From Oceanithermus profundus DSM 14977 (GTDB lineage Bacteria > Deinococcota > Deinococci > Deinococcales > Marinithermaceae), in NCBI RefSeq assembly GCF_000183745.1, contig NC_014761.1:806001-870000 (forward strand): a stretch of 64,000 nucleotides of DNA, read 5' to 3'. Position 1 is the first letter of the stretch, and each line of letters begins with the position of its first letter. A model generated the notes under the pieces. That model saw nothing but the letters and a program-made list of their open reading frames with translations, made no database searches and was not told the DNA's origin. The position numbers were made by a program, and so were the translations under genes. Positions 61,602 to 64,000 of this stretch are shown in pieces.

Positions 61602-62570
61602 TCAGGGGAGCACGGCGGCGTGCTTGGGGGTGCGGCCTTCGAGCACGGCCCGGAGGTCGTGGGCCACCATCTCGGCCATGCGCCTCCGCGTGCGCAGCCC
61701 GGCCGAGCCGATGTGGGGGGTGACCACCACCCGGGGGTGGCCGAGGAGCGGGTGGTCCGCCGGCAGCGGCTCGGGGTCGGTCACGTCGAGCCCGGCGGCG
61801 AAGAGGGGCCCGCGCTCGAGCGCGTCCAGGAGCGCCTCGGTGTCCACCACCTTGCCGCGGGCGGTGTTGACGAGCACCGCGCCCTCCTTCATCCGCGCCA
61901 GCCGCTCGGCGTTCATCAACCGGTGCGTCTCGGGGGTGAGCGGGGTGTGCAGGCTGACGAAGTCGGCGCGTGCCAGCAGCTCGTCCAGCTCCACGCGCTC
62001 GGCGGCCAGCGCGGCCTCGGCCTCGGGCTTGGGGCGGCGGCTGGTGTAGAGCACCTTCATCTCGAAGCCGCGGGCGCGGCGGGCGAAGGCCTGGCCGATG
62101 CGGCCGAAGCCGACCACGCCCACGGTCGCGCCGTGCAGCTCGGGGCCCAGCAGCAGCTCGGGGTGCCAGGTCTTCCACTCGCCCCGGCGGACGTAGTCGT
62201 GCCCCTCGACGACCCGGCGGGCGGCGGCCGCGAGCAGCGCGAAGGCCAGGTCGGCGGTGGCGTCGGTGAGTACGCCGGGGGTGTGGGTGACCACGATGCC
62301 GCGCTCTCTGGCGGCTTCCAGGTCGACGTTGTCGAGGCCCACGGCGTACTGGGCGATCACCTTCAGGCCCGGGCCGGCGGCGTCCATCAGCTCGGCGTCC
62401 ACGCGGTCCTCGAGCATCGTGATCAGTCCGGCGGCGCCGCGCACGCGCTCGAGCAGGACCGCGCGCGGCGGAGCCAGGAACTCGGGCCAGACGTCCACCT
62501 GGTAGCCGGCCTGGCGCAGTTCGTCGAGTGCGGTTCCGGGAAGGCTGCGGGTGACGAAGACGCGCTCCAT
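61602..62570 (-). CDS. D-2-hydroxyacid dehydrogenase, glyoxylate/hydroxypyruvate reductase type
   Basis: A 322-residue dehydrogenase. Coenzyme-binding loop [20 protein letters not shown]; catalytic residues Arg in [20 protein letters not shown], Glu in [14 protein letters not shown] and His in [10 protein letters not shown]. After the second strand the sequence [12 protein letters not shown] has arginines where NAD enzymes carry Asp, so NADPH is likely. Members reduce glyoxylate and hydroxypyruvate. The gene is 4 nt downstream of the HExxH protein gene and belongs to the GNAT-HExxH operon. Confidence 0.9.
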   Translation of the reverse strand: MERVFVTRSLPGTALDELRQAGYQVDVWPEFLAPPRAVLLERVRGAAGLITMLEDRVDAELMDAAGPGLKVIAQYAVGLDNVDLEAARERGIVVTHTPGVLTDATADLAFALLAAAARRVVEGHDYVRRGEWKTWHPELLLGPELHGATVGVVGFGRIGQAFARRARGFEMKVLYTSRRPKPEAEAALAAERVELDELLARADFVSLHTPLTPETHRLMNAERLARMKEGAVLVNTARGKVVDTEALLDALERGPLFAAGLDVTDPEPLPADHPLLGHPRVVVTPHIGSAGLRTRRRMAEMVAHDLRAVLEGRTPKHAAVLP

Positions 62571-62574
62571 GCCC

Positions 62575-63339
62575 TCAGGTTACCTTCTCGCCGAAGGTGC
62601 GGAAGAAGGCCCGCAGGCCGGGTTCGGCCGCGAGCAGCTTGCGGTGCAGGTCGCGGCGGGCGAGGGGGGCGGCCTCGAGCAGGCGCCGCACGAAGCGGTC
62701 CCCGCTCTCCTCGATCATGCGCGCGGCCTCGAGCGTGAAGACGCCCTGGAACCAAAGCTGCTCGCCCAGGGGGCGGCGCGGGTAGCGCTCGAAGCCCCCG
62801 AGGCTGCGGCGCTGGGGCTCGAGCCGGCGCGCCAGCTCGGCCCAGGCGCGCGCCTGGGCGTAGAGGTCGCGGTCGCTGCGGTAGAGGGCGAGCATGTAGA
62901 GGTAGTTGGCCAAGAACTCGTCCACCCAGCGCACCCGCGCCCTCAGCCCCCAGGCCACCGCCACCGCGTGGGCGTACTCGTGGGCGATCATCAGGTCCAG
63001 AAAGACCGCCAGCGGCCCGGGCAGCCGTCCGCCACGGCGGGCGGCCTCGGCGAAGACGTGGGTCAGGCGCTCGAGCAGCCGGTCGGGGTAGCGCAGCGGT
63101 GCGAAGACGCCGCTGTTCTCGCCCGGCTTGCTGCGCTGGAAGGGGTAACCGTAGGGGAGGCGGGTGAAACGCCGCCAGTCGTGTTCGTCGAGCACGTAGA
63201 GGGTGACCGGCGGCACCGGGCGTATCGGCTCGAGCGCGTCGTGGAGCCGCGCCAGGAAACGCTGCAGCTCCGCCGCACGCCGGCGGCTGCCGGGCGAGTA
63301 CTCGGCGGGCACGTGGGGGTGGGGCAGGCGCTTCAGCAC
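62575..63339 (-). CDS. Putative zinc metalloprotease of unknown family
   Basis: A 254-residue protein with a zincin-like motif: [17 protein letters not shown] places His120-Glu121-x-x-His124, and [13 protein letters not shown] places an acidic residue Glu141, 17 residues after His124, the spacing of gluzincin third ligands. No signal peptide or membrane segment; the N-terminal third contains [16 protein letters not shown] know no named family for it. It lies between the GNAT and dehydrogenase genes with 2- and 4-nt gaps. It might also be a non-proteolytic metal protein. Confidence 0.75.
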   Translation of the reverse strand: MLKRLPHPHVPAEYSPGSRRRAAELQRFLARLHDALEPIRPVPPVTLYVLDEHDWRRFTRLPYGYPFQRSKPGENSGVFAPLRYPDRLLERLTHVFAEAARRGGRLPGPLAVFLDLMIAHEYAHAVAVAWGLRARVRWVDEFLANYLYMLALYRSDRDLYAQARAWAELARRLEPQRRSLGGFERYPRRPLGEQLWFQGVFTLEAARMIEESGDRFVRRLLEAAPLARRDLHRKLLAAEPGLRAFFRTFGEKVT

Positions 63340-63341
63340 GG

Positions 63342-63797
63342 TCAGGGTTTGAACTCCAGGTAGCGGCCGTGGGGGCGAAAGCCCAACCGCTCGTACATCC
63401 AGCGGGCGTCGTCGGAGGTGAAGAGCCGCACCCTCCGGATGCCCTCGGCCTTCGCGTAGTCCAGGGCCGTGCGGGTCAGGCGGCCCGCCAGCCCGCGCAT
63501 GCGGCGGTCGGGCAGGACGTAGACGTTGTGCATGAAGGCCTCGACGAGCCGGGGGCGGCCGGGTTTGGGCGGCATGGGCTCGAGGGTCATCGCCAGCACC
63601 GCCACCGCCTCGCCCATGTCCTCGGCGATCCAGGCGACCTCACGCTCGGTGGAGAGCGCCCAGGCGAAGTAGTTTTCCGAGGCGTGGGCGAACTCGGCCT
63701 CGTCCCCCTCGAGCCGTCCCATCTCGCGGAAGAGTTGCACCCGGAACCGCGCCAGGACCGCGGCGTCGTCGGGGGTGGCGGGGCGGATCCGGAGCAC
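63342..63797 (-). CDS. GNAT family N-acetyltransferase
   Basis: A 151-residue acetyl-CoA-dependent acyltransferase. The GNAT fold shows IRPATPDDAAVLARFRVQLF, VAVLAMTLEPMPPKPG and the acetyl-CoA loop VYVLPDRRMRGLAGRLTRTAL (a Q/RxxGxG/A variant). It ends with VRLFTSDDARWMYERLGFRP. Acceptor unknown. It is the first gene of a three-gene minus-strand operon. GTG start 6 nt after a TACAAT box, so leaderless. Confidence 0.88.
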   Translation of the reverse strand: MLRIRPATPDDAAVLARFRVQLFREMGRLEGDEAEFAHASENYFAWALSTEREVAWIAEDMGEAVAVLAMTLEPMPPKPGRPRLVEAFMHNVYVLPDRRMRGLAGRLTRTALDYAKAEGIRRVRLFTSDDARWMYERLGFRPHGRYLEFKP

Positions 63798-63803
63798 GGT
63801 TCC

Positions 63804-63809
63804 ATTGTA
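63804..63809 (-). promoter_or_regulatory. -10 box of the leaderless GNAT operon
   Basis: TACAAT on the minus strand ends 6 nt before the GTG at 63797. Confidence 0.55.
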
Positions 63810-64000
63810 GGGGTACGTAGTTCGTTGTGCGTGGTTTGTGGTGGCCGATGCCCCTAGCTAGTGGCTCGTAGCATGTAGTGTTTTATCGGGACCCTTCGCG
63901 GCAGTTAAAACCCTCAGTTGGGTTGCGACGAAATAAGACACCCTCCCCCTCGGGGAGGGTCGGGGTGGGGGTTGTTGGCGTTGTAGAAGCCCAAAAGTTG
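63810..64000. repeat. Second repeat tract at the window end
   Basis: A gene-free stretch with GTACGTAGTTCGT-type words (63813-63885) like those at 33706-33790. Further on it has a 9-bp perfect hairpin ACCCTCCCC/GGGGAGGGT (63940-63948 and 63952-63960) and a four-G-run stretch to 63971. No gene is visible before the window ends. Confidence 0.65.

Overview
The window is a dense, high-GC chromosomal segment that reads as a member of the Thermales (Deinococcus-Thermus lineage), most likely a marine type such as Oceanithermus or Marinithermus. The taxonomic call is an inference. It rests on a Thermus-style family 4 (Fe-S) uracil-DNA glycosylase, an HflX with a long N-terminal extension, a BamA-type outer membrane protein together with CsaB (pyruvylated wall polymer for S-layer anchoring), PilC, many leaderless genes with a TAnnnT box about 6 nt before the start codon, and an octaheme hydroxylamine-oxidoreductase-like cytochrome. 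No phage, transposase, CRISPR array, rRNA or tRNA gene is visible. The content is core chromosome rather than a genomic island.

Layout. 1-5.4 kb: branched-chain amino acid operon (3' end of ilvB, ilvN, ilvC, leuA, a 76-aa unknown, citramalate synthase). 5.4-11.5 kb, minus strand: a small unknown, a SARP/LAL-type regulator, a WecG/TagA glycosyltransferase, ComB, ScpB and TsaC. 11.5-16.1 kb, plus strand: PilC, GatA, a DnaQ-like exonuclease and an unknown 367-aa protein, ended by a 30-nt palindrome. 16.1-19.4 kb, minus strand: csaB, a DUF5693-type membrane protein and uridine kinase. 19.5-22.1 kb: a SAM-I riboswitch controlling metY-metX. 22.1-25.2 kb, minus strand: a membrane protein, Sco and LigA. 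25.3-33.7 kb, plus strand: BMP-type binding protein, its ATPase (no permeases), a TIGR00282-type phosphodiesterase, PEP carboxylase, a metallophosphoesterase, a NYN protein and QueA. 33.7-34.3 kb: a 600-bp gene-free repeat island.

34.3-42.1 kb, minus strand: DnaG, translated from inside the 3' end of a cyclase/AAA/TPR protein gene, then an unknown and BamA. 42.2-44.1 kb: purine nucleoside phosphorylase, YggS, DivIVA. 44.1-50.5 kb: YdcF-like protein, HflX, parvulin, QueG, a phosphoesterase and Lnt. 50.6-52.1 kb: PurH. 52.1-53.2 kb, minus strand: a 54-aa membrane protein, UDG and an unknown, behind a promoter whose leader carries a 28-codon ORF and a terminator-like hairpin. 53.4-56.7 kb: a membrane pseudokinase-like protein, GuaA and RNase HI. 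56.7-58.7 kb, minus strand: a redoxin and the octaheme cytochrome. 58.9-60.1 kb: a PEBP protein and a Cys-rich (probable Fe-S) winged-helix regulator. 60.1-63.8 kb, minus strand: LysM protein, helix-hairpin-helix membrane protein, hydroxyacid dehydrogenase, HExxH protein and GNAT. The end is a second repeat tract.

Themes: amino-acid biosynthesis (Ile/Val/Leu, Met), purine synthesis and salvage (PurH, GuaA, nucleoside phosphorylase, nucleoside-type ABC parts), queuosine (QueA, QueG), DNA maintenance (LigA, DnaG, UDG, RNase HI, ScpB) and envelope assembly (CsaB, WecG-type, BamA, Lnt, parvulin, LysM). The most interesting items are the leaderless promoter set, the putative leader-peptide attenuator upstream of the UDG operon, the pseudokinase-PEGA-like protein, the octaheme cytochrome with its possible Fe-S regulator neighbour, and the coupling of primase to a cyclase signalling protein.
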